DNA of 64,000 nt from Candidatus Zixiibacteriota bacterium (GCA_024231855.1 JAAEQD010000049.1:35460-99459), one strand, 5' to 3'. Positions 1 to 9,301 are shown, numbered from the stretch's first letter. A program made the numbers and translations. The notes: generated from the letters alone by a model not told the origin.

Positions 1-101
1 AATATAAAAATGTATACAATTAGATATTTAAGGCTTTCTTTTTCAGATATAGGTTTTTCTTTTAATGATTTTTTCAGTGCTTTAATATTCCAGATGTACA
101 T
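1..101 (-). CDS. N-terminus of a small putative membrane protein (cut by window edge)
   Basis: The window shows only about 33 N-terminal residues, starting MYIWNIKALKK and entering a hydrophobic stretch (YLIVYIFI) at the edge. The ATG at 101 has a GGAGG ribosome-binding site around 112-116 and a sigma-70-like promoter upstream (145-173). Its upstream region is a near-identical copy of the one before the next small gene, so the two genes may be related by duplication. No function can be assigned. Confidence 0.5.
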   Translation of the reverse strand, partial: MYIWNIKALKKSLKEKPISEKESLKYLIVYIFI

Positions 102-144
102 ATAATTAGATCCTCCGTATTAAGAGCAATAATCTCATTACTAA

Positions 145-173
145 ATAATATAATAAATAAATCATGGAGTCAA
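145..173 (-). promoter_or_regulatory. sigma-70-type promoter for the left-edge gene
   Basis: On the minus strand, TTGACT (168-173) is followed by a 17-base spacer and TATTAT (145-150). The -35 box lies inside a 29-base direct repeat shared with the promoter at 520-548. Confidence 0.5.
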
Positions 174-193
174 GTATATAAAACAATACACCC
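165..193. repeat. 29-bp direct repeat, left copy
   Basis: This copy matches 540-568 with a single mismatch (190 versus 565). The right copy includes the last 7 bases of tRNA-Arg(ACG), so this copy carries the tRNA terminus plus the downstream -35 region. It can be read as a displaced attachment site or as a tandem duplication of the promoter region. Confidence 0.7.
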
Positions 194-252
194 TTGCGTG
201 CGATCGGCGAACTATAAAGTTTGTTACTTTATTATGAAATCAATAAATTATA

Positions 253-510
253 CTATTTTGAAGTTTTTTTATCATCTTCTACTATTTTCTTAGTTTGATA
301 AATCATAATAATACAAGTTGCTATCAGATAAGTTAGCCAGAATATTCCTACAGTTGAAACATCTTCTGGCCACTTCCCCGTTGTTTTATATTGATCTATC
401 CATAATAATCCATAGGTAGGTAGAAAGACAAAGAAAATAAAACCCAGAATAATCCATACTATCATTCTAAATAAACGTTTTTTCGTCTTTTTCCTCAAAT
501 TGTTTTGCAT
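253..510 (-). CDS. small two-helix membrane protein, unknown function
   Basis: 85 residues with a basic N-terminus (RKKTKKR) and two hydrophobic segments, about 16-38 and 56-72, linked by a short soluble loop. It is visibly more A+T-rich than the genes to its right. The ATG at 510 sits only a few bases downstream of the expected transcription start of the promoter at 520-548, so the message would be nearly leaderless. It is bracketed by 29-bp direct repeats (165-193, 540-568), the right one overlapping the tRNA-Arg(ACG) 3' end. This suggests it arrived or duplicated as a unit. I do not recognise the family. Confidence 0.6.
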   Translation of the reverse strand: MQNNLRKKTKKRLFRMIVWIILGFIFFVFLPTYGLLWIDQYKTTGKWPEDVSTVGIFWLTYLIATCIIMIYQTKKIVEDDKKTSK

Positions 511-519
511 TACAAAACT

Positions 520-548
520 ATTATACTAAACTGAGAATGTGGAGTCAA
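520..548 (-). promoter_or_regulatory. strong sigma-70-type promoter for the 85-residue membrane protein
   Basis: Minus strand: TTGACT (543-548), 17-base spacer, TATAAT (520-525). The start codon follows about 10 bases after the -10 box with no ribosome-binding site, so the transcript should be leaderless or nearly so. Confidence 0.65.
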
Positions 549-561
549 GTATATAAAACAA

Positions 562-568
<7 letters not shown>
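540..568. repeat. 29-bp direct repeat, right copy, overlapping the tRNA-Arg(ACG) 3' end
   Basis: Partner of 165-193. Bases 562-568 are the 3' end of the tRNA gene; the rest is the flank with the -35 box of the promoter at 520-548. Confidence 0.7.
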
Positions 569-635
<67 letters not shown>

Positions 636-731
636 ATTAGGTCTTTAATCAGCAAAACCGGCCTGACATTTCCGGCGCGATTTGCCTGATTGTCTTCAGT
701 TGTCAATTTATCCAGCCCCAATTAAATAGAA

Positions 732-1811
732 TCAGGGCCAAATATGCAAGCTTTTTTCTTCCCGTTTGGCAGAAAACGACCTTGCCGCCTCGCTTAGAAA
801 TCCCCAGGCCAAACCGCCATGTATGCATAAATATATAGCCGGTAATATAAACAGAAACTCGATTCCTTTTTTCATGGCTACCAGCAGGCTGCCCAGAAGT
901 ATACCGGCCAGGTAGACACCGATATAGATATCCAGAACCGGCCGCACCTGCTCGGATAGAAGCGATAAAACCATCAGGCAAACCAGGCCAAAGAAATAGA
1001 CCGCCGGTATCAGGGCTCCCGATGAGATCGCCTCGCTGTGTTTTCTCATAAACCGGAAACGTCCCACGCCATAGCGGGTTAGCTGCTTGAAAAGGCCGGC
1101 CAGGCTGTCGCGAGGGTAATAGTAAACCGCCAGTTTGGGTGATGTGTACGATTTAAAGCCGGCTTTGCTCACCCGATAATTGTATTCCACATCCTCGGCC
1201 GCGTCAAATTCCTCGTTGAAATAGCCCGCTTTCTCGAACACCTCTTGCTTATACGAGGCTCCCGATGAGGTCGGATCGACGTAATCCTCCCGCATCGAAT
1301 AGATTGTCGAATCCAGACCATGGCCCAATGTCGACTTCCGGGCAATCGAGACGGCCTCTTGAAAAAAGCTGTTTTCCGGTGTGTCCAGAATCTGCGGACG
1401 ACTCAGCGTTGAGACATCTTTTTCGCTCATTAGCAGGGCGGTATTTTTCAGGAGTTGATCGTTGTCGATATAAACGTGCCCATCGATAAATGTAACGATC
1501 TCCCCTGTCGCGGCTTCGGCGCCGATATTGCGAGCGGCCGATGATCGTCGTTTGGGATTATCCAGAATAGTCACCCTGTGATCGCTATCGGCAATAGATT
1601 TAACTATCTCGACAGTGTTATCATCGGATTGCCCTTCGACAACCAGAACCTCAAGTTTGTCATCCGGGTAGTCCTGGGTCAGGATATAATCCAGGGTCCG
1701 GGCAATAAACCTTTCCTCGTTGCGAATGGGGACGACAACACTTATAACTGGCAATTCGGCCGACAAGGTTGGCTCGGCGCCGTTAGTATCGATTTTCTCG
1801 TTTTCACTCAT
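732..1811 (-). CDS. family 2 glycosyltransferase, ExoA-like, membrane-anchored
   Basis: 359 residues. The N-terminal GT-A domain (about 20-250) has the family 2 opening ISVVVPIRNEERFI, the sugar-nucleotide segment DGHVY in the DxD position, and DPTSSGASYK then DAAEDVEYNYR in the acceptor-site region, as in ExoA-type transferases. Three hydrophobic helices (about 268-340) anchor the C-terminus in the inner membrane. It probably transfers a sugar from a nucleotide donor to a lipid-linked or surface glycan; donor and acceptor cannot be told. It lies 37 bases downstream of the SppA-like gene on the same strand, so the two may be co-transcribed. tRNA-Arg(ACG) follows. Confidence 0.85.
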   Translation of the reverse strand: MSENEKIDTNGAEPTLSAELPVISVVVPIRNEERFIARTLDYILTQDYPDDKLEVLVVEGQSDDNTVEIVKSIADSDHRVTILDNPKRRSSAARNIGAEAATGEIVTFIDGHVYIDNDQLLKNTALLMSEKDVSTLSRPQILDTPENSFFQEAVSIARKSTLGHGLDSTIYSMREDYVDPTSSGASYKQEVFEKAGYFNEEFDAAEDVEYNYRVSKAGFKSYTSPKLAVYYYPRDSLAGLFKQLTRYGVGRFRFMRKHSEAISSGALIPAVYFFGLVCLMVLSLLSEQVRPVLDIYIGVYLAGILLGSLLVAMKKGIEFLFILPAIYLCIHGGLAWGFLSEAARSFSAKREEKSLHIWP

Positions 1812-1848
1812 ATTAAACTATCGACCGTTCTCAACATTTGCCAAGCAT

Positions 1849-4299
1849 TTAGTCCGCCGATGGATATGTTCCCGGCGGCAACATCGGCAAAGCTCCTCCG
1901 CGAGCTTCATTGAGCATTTTAATATACCTGTAAACAGGCTCATCATCAACTTCGGTTTTGGCAAATGGCATAAGATCGGGAGACTTGAACATTCCTTTAT
2001 ACCGGGGAATTTCCCTGATAGTGATCTCTTGATCGGATTCGATGCCCGCTTGCTTCCTGGCGATCTCGATTGCCATCTGAAGACCGCCTATTTCATCGAT
2101 TAAGCCATTGTCTTTGCCATCCAGACCCGAATAGAAATGCCCCTCGCCGATCTCCCTGACGCGTTCTTCGGTCAGATTCCGGCCCTCGGCAACCTTCCCG
2201 ACGAATTCGCCATACATCTCTTTGAAAAAGACCTCTATCATTGCCCGTTCCTCATCATCGAGATTACGAGCCGGCACCCTAATATTCAGAATCGGGATTC
2301 TCACGCCGAAACCCAGGTCGGCATGCTTGCCCCGTTTAACATGATCCGAAGTCATGCCGAGCTTTTCAGAAAATTCAATATCGTAAATCCAGCCGCCGAT
2401 CACGCCTATCGAACCGGTGATTGTAGTCGGCCCGGCCAGAATCTTGTCGCCATACATCGAAATCCAGTAGCCGCCGGAACCGGCCACCTGCCCCTGGCTG
2501 ATTATCACAGGCTTTTTAGCGGCACATTTTTTCAGTGCTTCGGCTACCAGGTCGCTGGCAAGCGCGTCGCCACCCGGCGAATCGACCCTGAATACGACGG
2601 CTTTAATCGATCCGGCATCAGCTAAACCGAGAAATACTCGCTCCAGCCATCTGGCCCTGATTCCGCTGTCCATGGCGCATTCTCCCAGCCCATAAACAAC
2701 CGCCACTTCCGGTACCGCGCCCCAGTTTTCAGGCGGCAGAGCGTTGGCTAAAAGCTCATCCGATCGTATCGATCTCAATTTCTTGCTCGTCATCTCATTG
2801 ATAATCTTGCCGATATCCGACCAGCGAGCAAGCGTATCCACCAGATCGCTTTCCAGCGCAGTCCGGGGCAGAAAAATCGCTTTCTCATCGACCAGCAAAT
2901 CAAACATATCAGTCGTCATTGATCGCGATTGGACAATATCGTCCCGGGCGGTTTCATAAAGATCATCGGTATAATCCTGATATTGTTCCCTGTCCGCGTC
3001 CGACATACTATCGCGGGATAAAATCTCGGCGGCGGATTTATACTTGAAAAAGCGCCACTCATCGAAACCAAGCCCCAGCTTGGCCAGAGTGCCTTTCAAA
3101 TATGTCTTGCCCAGCGTGTAGCCGGTAATTTCTATTAAGCCCTGAGGATCGAGCACGATTTTATCAGCGACGCTGGCCAGATGGTAACCAGTGAGTGAAA
3201 TCCGATCGATAAAGATTACTACGGTTTTGCCTTTGAATTTTGCTTCTCTCAATGCTTCGCGTATCTCCCAGCCATGCTCCGGCGCTACCCTCATCGATGA
3301 CAGGTTGAGGGCGATCGCGGCAATCCGGGGATCGTCGGCGGCCGCTTTGATATTCTGCAAAATCTCGATCAGCCGGATTTTGCCTCTATCGAAAAACCTG
3401 TAATTCAGATAGCCAATTCGCCCCTTCATATTCATTTTGAGATATCGTCGATTCTTATCAACAAGCTCCGGGAATACGCTGCGACGATAACCGCCGCCCC
3501 GAATCGAATAGCTGGTATAAGAATGTTTCTGATCATTATCGAAATGCAATTGACTGCTTATAGCATTCTTGCCGAAATCAATAGTCAAACCGGTCGTGAA
3601 TGACTCGTTTTCGAAATATCTTCCGCTGAGATTTATTCCCGGTACTATTTCAAAGACAGCCCCGGCGCTCCAGAGAGCGTCGCTGAATTTTGTCTTCTTC
3701 TGCATCGCCATATCGCCGAATAACGTTATCCGAGGATTACCCAACGGCCGAATACCGATCTCGGCTATACCCTGACGTTCGCCGCTTTCGATAGACCACT
3801 GGCCGGTCAGACCAAGCGAAAGACACTTCATTGGGCGGAAAATCATGCCGCTGGACCAGCTTTTTTCCCGATTGGCGTTGTCATTGTTGGAGGTCGACCA
3901 GCTATAGCCTATACCGGAAGCGTACATATCGCCACCAAAGCCCAGGGAAAGACGATAATCGGTGATTTTCAAGTCGCCATAGTTGTTATGAAGTACGCCA
4001 AAGCCGATATTCGGCGCCCCCAGAAACAGCCCCCAGTCATCGAATGTGCCGGCTTTTGTGCCCTCCGTTGTCCAATGGAACCGGGAATCGAATGCGTTTA
4101 AAAAAGATGAATTGGCCGGGTTAGTGAATCCCAGAAGCCCTTCATTATAAACTCCGGGCGATGCCATTAAAAAACCGCTGTGAGTATAATAATCAGGTAT
4201 CGCCTGGCCGAGTAATGTATCTGATTCACTTTGGCTATAAGCGGATACAATCAGCGCAACATGTAACAACATGATAAAAAATATTATCTCTTTTCTCAT
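1849..4299 (-). CDS. sppA: SppA-type signal peptide peptidase with an N-terminal barrel-like domain
   Basis: The ATG at 4299 follows GGAG five bases upstream; an upstream in-frame extension has no signal for a start. The product has 816 residues, against about 618 for E. coli SppA. Residues 1-21 are a signal peptide. About 25-270 alternate short aromatic and glycine-rich strands (FGVLHNNYGDL, LSLGFGGDMY), as in outer-membrane beta-barrels. Two S49 peptidase halves follow. The catalytic pair is complete: Lys421 in KYKSA and Ser608 in AGSGGYW, with SPGG near 574. S49 enzymes cut signal-peptide remnants in the membrane or periplasm. The barrel fusion suggests work at the outer membrane, which is inference. 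Confidence 0.9.
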   Translation of the reverse strand: MRKEIIFFIMLLHVALIVSAYSQSESDTLLGQAIPDYYTHSGFLMASPGVYNEGLLGFTNPANSSFLNAFDSRFHWTTEGTKAGTFDDWGLFLGAPNIGFGVLHNNYGDLKITDYRLSLGFGGDMYASGIGYSWSTSNNDNANREKSWSSGMIFRPMKCLSLGLTGQWSIESGERQGIAEIGIRPLGNPRITLFGDMAMQKKTKFSDALWSAGAVFEIVPGINLSGRYFENESFTTGLTIDFGKNAISSQLHFDNDQKHSYTSYSIRGGGYRRSVFPELVDKNRRYLKMNMKGRIGYLNYRFFDRGKIRLIEILQNIKAAADDPRIAAIALNLSSMRVAPEHGWEIREALREAKFKGKTVVIFIDRISLTGYHLASVADKIVLDPQGLIEITGYTLGKTYLKGTLAKLGLGFDEWRFFKYKSAAEILSRDSMSDADREQYQDYTDDLYETARDDIVQSRSMTTDMFDLLVDEKAIFLPRTALESDLVDTLARWSDIGKIINEMTSKKLRSIRSDELLANALPPENWGAVPEVAVVYGLGECAMDSGIRARWLERVFLGLADAGSIKAVVFRVDSPGGDALASDLVAEALKKCAAKKPVIISQGQVAGSGGYWISMYGDKILAGPTTITGSIGVIGGWIYDIEFSEKLGMTSDHVKRGKHADLGFGVRIPILNIRVPARNLDDEERAMIEVFFKEMYGEFVGKVAEGRNLTEERVREIGEGHFYSGLDGKDNGLIDEIGGLQMAIEIARKQAGIESDQEITIREIPRYKGMFKSPDLMPFAKTEVDDEPVYRYIKMLNEARGGALPMLPPGTYPSAD

Positions 4300-4456
4300 A
4301 GCTACTCCATAAATTTTCATCAGTTCAACAAAAAGCCAACAAATCTTAACGTTTAATATTATATTGATATTACTATTGTCTGGTTTCATCTGGCAAGCTC
4401 AAATAATAAAAAAGTCGAAAATAAATTAATTAAGGAAAGTTGGACTCAGGTGTGAT

Positions 4457-5620
4457 TTATCGGGGAATAGTTAGTGGAGGAGTTTCTGGGCACCATTTTA
4501 TTCCCTGATTTTGCCCCCTGAAAAAATTAACGAGATATGTGATATCCGAGCCGATTACCCGGCAGTCACCATTGACATCCGCCGCCGAATATAGCCATGA
4601 ACCAGTTGAATCATTATAGCAGCTATCGGGAGGCACATCACCCTCCATCGAGAAATAGCGCACACCATAAGTGACATCACTACCAATAACGGAATCATCG
4701 CCGTTAATATCACCCGGCAGATAGTCCGGTTCGATCAATATTGGTACATCATCTGAATTTAAAATAGCCAATTCAAAATTGCCCAGATGATACCAATTGT
4801 CTTGAGTCTCGGAAGGATACAATGTGGCCGCGGCATCGAAATTAGACGTGGAATCCATGTGAATATACAGTGGCAGCCCATTGCAAAACACCCATAATCT
4901 ATAGCCGTCGCTTATAATGAAATTGTATAAGCCACGCGAATTGGCACCAATCAATTCCAGCATCGCGGTAATTATGCCATTTGTAACATTCCAGCCGAAT
5001 TCCTCGAAGTTTTTCAAAAGATATAAAAATAACAATTCCGAGTCTACTACAAGCGATGTGTCCGATGGGTCACATTCGGGAATACCCGAACCGCTCAGAG
5101 GATTGTCCAGCAAATATGGCTGACCTATCAATTGATACAGCATCTGGATATTGGCATATCCATTGTGAATAAATGACCAGCTTTTCCCATCCTTAAACCT
5201 TGTAAATGGATGAGGATCTGGGATACTATCGCATAGATGGCAACAACAACCCGAAGTGCAATTCCTGATATGTGCCAGTATAATTTCAGGAGTTGTGTCT
5301 TCAAGACTGTCAACCACCGAGTCATAACTTGAATCCCTGAACGCCCGCATGCCGCCCCGATAAATAGATGGCGCTTCACCAAACTGATCATAAGCGGCAA
5401 TTCCCCAACCATCGGTATCTCCCCATTCAGATCGGTTTTTCAGCGAGTTCGGATATTCAATCAAATGATTATAAATAACGCTATCCGGAAGACTATCGGA
5501 AATAACAGCCCACAAACTGCAATTATGTCCTTCCCGTATCTGGCCCATTCCCATTACATTAGCGGTTATGAATATAGCTAACAGCAAACCAGGTAGGATA
5601 ATTCCCCGCAGATTAATCAT
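4457..5620 (-). CDS. exported class II glutamine amidotransferase-like protein with dockerin-like repeats
   Basis: 387 residues. A signal peptide (about 5-24) precedes an Ntn-type glutaminase fold resembling YafJ/EgtC. Visible motifs are Cys34 in NCSLWAV, DGWG at 70-73, AHIR at 116-119, HPF at 137-139 and HNG at 152-154. In this family the catalytic Cys must become the N-terminus, so about 33 residues would have to be removed during export. The C-terminus (about 300-370) has two calcium-binding dockerin-like repeats (GDINGDDSVIGSD and ADVNGDCRVIGSD). A Cys cluster (CTSGCCCHLC) lies between the active-site motifs. The substrate is unknown, and hydrolysis of an amide outside the cytoplasm is inference. 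It is separated from sppA by 158 bases. Confidence 0.75.
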   Translation of the reverse strand: MINLRGIILPGLLLAIFITANVMGMGQIREGHNCSLWAVISDSLPDSVIYNHLIEYPNSLKNRSEWGDTDGWGIAAYDQFGEAPSIYRGGMRAFRDSSYDSVVDSLEDTTPEIILAHIRNCTSGCCCHLCDSIPDPHPFTRFKDGKSWSFIHNGYANIQMLYQLIGQPYLLDNPLSGSGIPECDPSDTSLVVDSELLFLYLLKNFEEFGWNVTNGIITAMLELIGANSRGLYNFIISDGYRLWVFCNGLPLYIHMDSTSNFDAAATLYPSETQDNWYHLGNFELAILNSDDVPILIEPDYLPGDINGDDSVIGSDVTYGVRYFSMEGDVPPDSCYNDSTGSWLYSAADVNGDCRVIGSDITYLVNFFRGQNQGIKWCPETPPLTIPR

Positions 5621-5939
5621 TTCTCTTATCTTCCATTAATGATACTTATCCCGGACTTCTATTGTATTAGCATCTCCGATTAAATTCTCGAGGATATTTC
5701 TTATAATTAACCGTCTTTATTAAAAATAAGCAAATACACAAAACTGTCAATATAAATTTATCGTAAAATATATCGATTTTACTTGACAAGCATATCCGAA
5801 AACGCCTATTTTAAATCAAGACCCAAAGTAACTGAGAAATTTACACCTATAGTTTCTGTGTTCTTTACTTAAAAGTCTATTGATATCCGGGAAGAGAGCA
5901 AAACATGATTAGGTCAATTCAAGAGAAAAGGAGTTGGTT
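5621..5939. other. intergenic region between divergent genes
   Basis: No gene was found. It holds the promoter at 5783-5812 for the Ig-like lipoprotein and an approximately 115-base leader ending in AAGGAG before the ATG at 5940. Confidence 0.6.
5783..5812 (+). promoter_or_regulatory. sigma-70-type promoter
   Basis: TTGACA (5783-5788), 18-base spacer, TATTTT (5807-5812), upstream of the Ig-like lipoprotein gene at 5940. Confidence 0.45.
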
Positions 5940-7763
5940 ATGAGATGGTTGACTATTAGCCTGATATCGATTGCTTTGGCTATCGGGTCAAGTTGCAAGG
6001 ATAATCCGGTCGAGGAATTGCCAAGCGCGGTTCCAGTGGAGATTGTTCTTTCCGCGGACCACTCATCTATTTTAGTTGGCGGCGAAGCATCCTGGATTTA
6101 CGCTCATGTTTTAGGTGAGGGTGGCGACACCCTGGGCGCCGGTTTCGAAATCAGATTCGAAATTACTGAAGCCCCGGCGGCATCCGGCCCGGAAAGCCCG
6201 TCATTCGATCATTTTGATTACCCCGACTCGATACTTTTAGAGGTAACAGTTGTCACTGACGACAATGGCCGCGCTTTAGCGAGGTTATACTCCGGCACTG
6301 AAGCCGGCAATGTGACTATCAGGGCGACTTATACCGATGACGACGAGGTTTTTGCCGAGCAGTCACTTGTGACAATCCTGGCTGTCCCACCTGGCTGGAT
6401 CTATCTCACACATGAGGGAGATCCTCTCATAGTCGGCGGACCGCCAATTCCGGTCCACGCGTCAATCGATGATATATACGGCAATCCGATTGGTGAGGAT
6501 TATGGTATAAGATTTGAAATTACCGACGGACCGGATTGGTCCGGCGAGGAAAGCCCATCATTTGAATTCCCGGCAACAGATGATTCAAGTCAACGGGAAA
6601 TTTCCATCATGACCGATGAAAACGGTGAAGCATCCGTTTTTATCTATCCGGGCACACTTCAAGGAATGTTTCTGTTAAGGGCGGCTGTATCTTCCGATAC
6701 TAATATTACCGCGGCAATCCCGATGCAAATCCAGCCTATTAGTCAGATTGACAGTATTAGTCTGTCTATTAGTGATCAAACCATATCAGTTGGCTATGAG
6801 GCAACGAATATTTATGCAACCGCGCTGGATTACAATGACAATCCTCTTAGTAGCGGCTACGAAATTCGACTTGATATAATTGAGTCACCCTCGGGCGTAT
6901 CGTTTCATACGCCGCAGGGCGATATTTTAAGTACTGTAGATACTACCGGTGTCAATGGCAGACTCAGCGTTCAGATGTTCTCCGGTACGGTTTTTGGGAC
7001 GGTTAAAATTCGGGCTACTGATTTGCTCGATACTACCACTTTTTCCGAAAGTACATTAGTTACAATCGAGAGCGGCCCACCCTATCATATTGAATTATTC
7101 CCTTCTAACGGTCCCGCAGTTGATGGTGAAGTCATTATTACGGGAATAGCAGCCGTGGTCTGGGATCAATTTATTAATCCCGTTGAGCCATTTACTTCCG
7201 TTCACTTCGGAATAATACCCGACACTATAGCCTATATCGAAGGTTCGGCTTACACAGGCGGCTGGGTTGATCCCGAAACAGGCGATACAATCGGCGTGCG
7301 AGGTATGACTGAAACCTGGATGGCATATTCTTGCTACCATACTTTCGATACCGTAAGAATAATCGCCTCATCCGGAGATGTTACAGATACAAGCGCGGCA
7401 ATCATATTGCCTATTTACGATCCCCAATTAAATATATCAGCCCAACCGGAAAGCTTGATTATCCAATCCCCCGATACCATAGCCTATGCTGGTTTAGAAG
7501 CTCGGCTTTTCGATGGTATCGGTTGTCCTATCCACAATGGGGTAATAAATTTCAATGCTGAAGTATGCGGCGAAATTTCGGGAGCTTTTTCCGATACAAC
7601 CGATGATCAGGGCTACGCCCATTCAGAGTTCATGATCCGAGCCGATGAGATTCCTGAAAATCCACCTGATCCGCCCCAATGTACGGCTATAGTTAGTGCC
7701 ACTTTAAGAGGCTACCCGGAAATTGAAGCCGAATGCGAAATATACTGTTATGTACTAGAGTAA
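5940..7763 (+). CDS. surface lipoprotein with tandem Ig-like (invasin-type) domains
   Basis: 607 residues from the ATG at 5940, which has AAGGAG seven bases upstream; the in-frame TTG at 5934 lies on top of that site. The N-terminus is a hydrophobic helix ending GSSC, a weak lipobox, so it is probably a lipoprotein. The rest is about five Ig-like units of roughly 115-125 residues. The first three repeat the pattern V-G-G..I-Y-A...GN/GD..G-x-x-I-R-F-E-I...TDxNGxAxxxxYxGTxxG, typical of Big_1/invasin-like domains. It probably serves in adhesion or envelope structure; no enzyme motif is visible. It ends nine bases from a convergent DMT transporter gene. Confidence 0.7.
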   Translation: MRWLTISLISIALAIGSSCKDNPVEELPSAVPVEIVLSADHSSILVGGEASWIYAHVLGEGGDTLGAGFEIRFEITEAPAASGPESPSFDHFDYPDSILLEVTVVTDDNGRALARLYSGTEAGNVTIRATYTDDDEVFAEQSLVTILAVPPGWIYLTHEGDPLIVGGPPIPVHASIDDIYGNPIGEDYGIRFEITDGPDWSGEESPSFEFPATDDSSQREISIMTDENGEASVFIYPGTLQGMFLLRAAVSSDTNITAAIPMQIQPISQIDSISLSISDQTISVGYEATNIYATALDYNDNPLSSGYEIRLDIIESPSGVSFHTPQGDILSTVDTTGVNGRLSVQMFSGTVFGTVKIRATDLLDTTTFSESTLVTIESGPPYHIELFPSNGPAVDGEVIITGIAAVVWDQFINPVEPFTSVHFGIIPDTIAYIEGSAYTGGWVDPETGDTIGVRGMTETWMAYSCYHTFDTVRIIASSGDVTDTSAAIILPIYDPQLNISAQPESLIIQSPDTIAYAGLEARLFDGIGCPIHNGVINFNAEVCGEISGAFSDTTDDQGYAHSEFMIRADEIPENPPDPPQCTAIVSATLRGYPEIEAECEIYCYVLE

Positions 7764-7772
7764 CAGGCAGCG

Positions 7773-8624
7773 TTATGCTGTCTTACTGCCGCATCGGGTA
7801 CACATTACTACCCCGAAAATAATCAGACCGATTCCCGCCAGGCTAAGCGCGCCGATTAGCTCATCGAAAAGAAAAAAGCCGAAAGCCAGAGCGTAAATTG
7901 TCCCCAGGTAATTGAAATTACTGATATTGGCGGCTTTCTCGGCCTGATAAGCTTTAGTCATATAAATTTGCGCGACAGTAGTCGCCAGGCCAATCATTAT
8001 AAGTATCAGCCAGTCATCCGCTGCCGGCGGCACCCAATGCGTGGCAGTATACAGACCGATCACCGGTACAGTCACCAGCGGGAAATAGAAAACCACTACC
8101 AGCGGATGGTCATGATCCTTGAGCTTTCGGATGAAGTTATAGGCTAATCCCGAAAAGACCGCCGCCGTAATTCCCAATGATAGTTCAAGCATCGATATTC
8201 GGGTGTCGAAGCCTTTAACCATAACCACTCCGGCAAACGAGACCAGGAACATTAGCCATTGAATAGGCCGGGCACGCTCCTTAAGCATAATACCGGCGAT
8301 CAATATCGTAAATATCGGCGATAGATACTGGATAGTAACCGCGCTGGCCAATGGCATCTGCTGCAGGGTGTAGAAATACATAATCAGGGCGATAGTACCG
8401 GCGATGCCGCGATATATCAGAAGCGGCTTATTATTCCCCCACGGATTCAGCCCTCTCCTGCGGATAAGCGCGTAACCTACCACCAGCGATACCAGGGCCC
8501 TGAAAAACACGATTTCATGGGCTGGAATATGTTTAATATATTTAACACCGATATTCATGAGGGCGAAGAATATTGTCGAGAGTATTATGTATTTTACCCC
8601 GGGCGAGAGATTAAGTGATTTCAA
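7773..8624 (-). CDS. EamA/DMT-family exporter
   Basis: 283 residues if translation starts at the TTG at 8624, preceded by GGGGAG at an 8-base spacing; a GTG at 8654 would add 10 residues but has no ribosome-binding site. About ten hydrophobic helices form two EamA repeats (for example YIILSTIFFALMNIGVKYI and the later AVFSGLAYNFIRKL). The first repeat has the usual R-A-L-V motif (EIVFFRALVSLVVGY). The family exports amino acids, nucleotides or other small metabolites; the substrate cannot be told. It has its own promoter (8685-8713). Confidence 0.85.
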   Translation of the reverse strand: MKSLNLSPGVKYIILSTIFFALMNIGVKYIKHIPAHEIVFFRALVSLVVGYALIRRRGLNPWGNNKPLLIYRGIAGTIALIMYFYTLQQMPLASAVTIQYLSPIFTILIAGIMLKERARPIQWLMFLVSFAGVVMVKGFDTRISMLELSLGITAAVFSGLAYNFIRKLKDHDHPLVVVFYFPLVTVPVIGLYTATHWVPPAADDWLILIMIGLATTVAQIYMTKAYQAEKAANISNFNYLGTIYALAFGFFLFDELIGALSLAGIGLIIFGVVMCTRCGSKTA

Positions 8625-8684
8625 ATTAGCGACTCCCCTATCGTTGGTTTGCACTTAATCAAGCCCGTTGCCGCAAAATTCATA

Positions 8685-8713
8685 TTAGTAAATTGTTGAT
8701 TATTGTCAGTCAA
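8685..8713 (-). promoter_or_regulatory. sigma-70-type promoter for the DMT exporter
   Basis: Minus strand: TTGACT (8708-8713), 17-base spacer, TACTAA (8685-8690). Confidence 0.45.
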
Positions 8714-8846
8714 GTCAAGTTGTAATTAGAATCTCGCGCAAAACTAAGGATTAAAATAATTACTACATAGACTATGAGGAACCAACTATCAATATTTAAG
8801 GTTATTTTATAATATGACAATTGACAAAAACAACATAGGAGGAGAC

Positions 8847-9251
8847 ATGATCAAGAAAACAGCGACTTTAATTGCGGTGTTATTGATAATCGGCGCGGTA
8901 ACGGCCTTGGCTGGAGATAAAACCGAAGCTAAACACGCCGATTTCGAAGGCACGCTGGTTTGTTTGGGATGCGATTTGAAAAATGCCGAGGATGCCCGGT
9001 CGGCTTGCAGCGTTTTCGGGCATACGCATGCTTTAAAAACCGATGATGGTAAGTACATCAACTTTCTCGAAAACCAGTACTCGACCGATCTGCTGGATGG
9101 CGGAAAGTATCATAACAAGGATGTGAAAGTGCACGGCATTTATCACGCCAGCGCTAATTTACTGGATGTTGAAACTTTTTCGGTTGATGGCAAATCTAAA
9201 AACTGGTGTAGCCATTGCAAAACCATGGACAGTTGTATGGCAGGTAAATAG
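8847..9251 (+). CDS. small exported Cys-rich protein, probably metal- or redox-active
   Basis: 134 residues from the ATG at 8847, which follows AGGAGGAG; an in-frame ATG at 8814 has no such site. There is a signal peptide (about 1-23). The mature part has CLGC near the start, a lone Cys in SACSVFGHTHAL, and a C-terminal WCSHCKTMDSC. The Cys pairs and nearby His residues suggest binding of a metal or a redox cofactor, but the family is not known to me. A strong terminator follows, so the gene stands alone. Confidence 0.7.
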   Translation: MIKKTATLIAVLLIIGAVTALAGDKTEAKHADFEGTLVCLGCDLKNAEDARSACSVFGHTHALKTDDGKYINFLENQYSTDLLDGGKYHNKDVKVHGIYHASANLLDVETFSVDGKSKNWCSHCKTMDSCMAGK

Positions 9252-9273
9252 TATAATTTAATTTTGATTATTC

Positions 9274-9301
9274 AACCGGATCTTGATAGATCCGGTTTTT
9301 T
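9274..9301 (+). terminator. rho-independent terminator
   Basis: Perfect 9-bp stem AACCGGATC/GATCCGGTT with a 6-base loop and a run of T, just after the Cys-rich protein gene. Confidence 0.85.
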
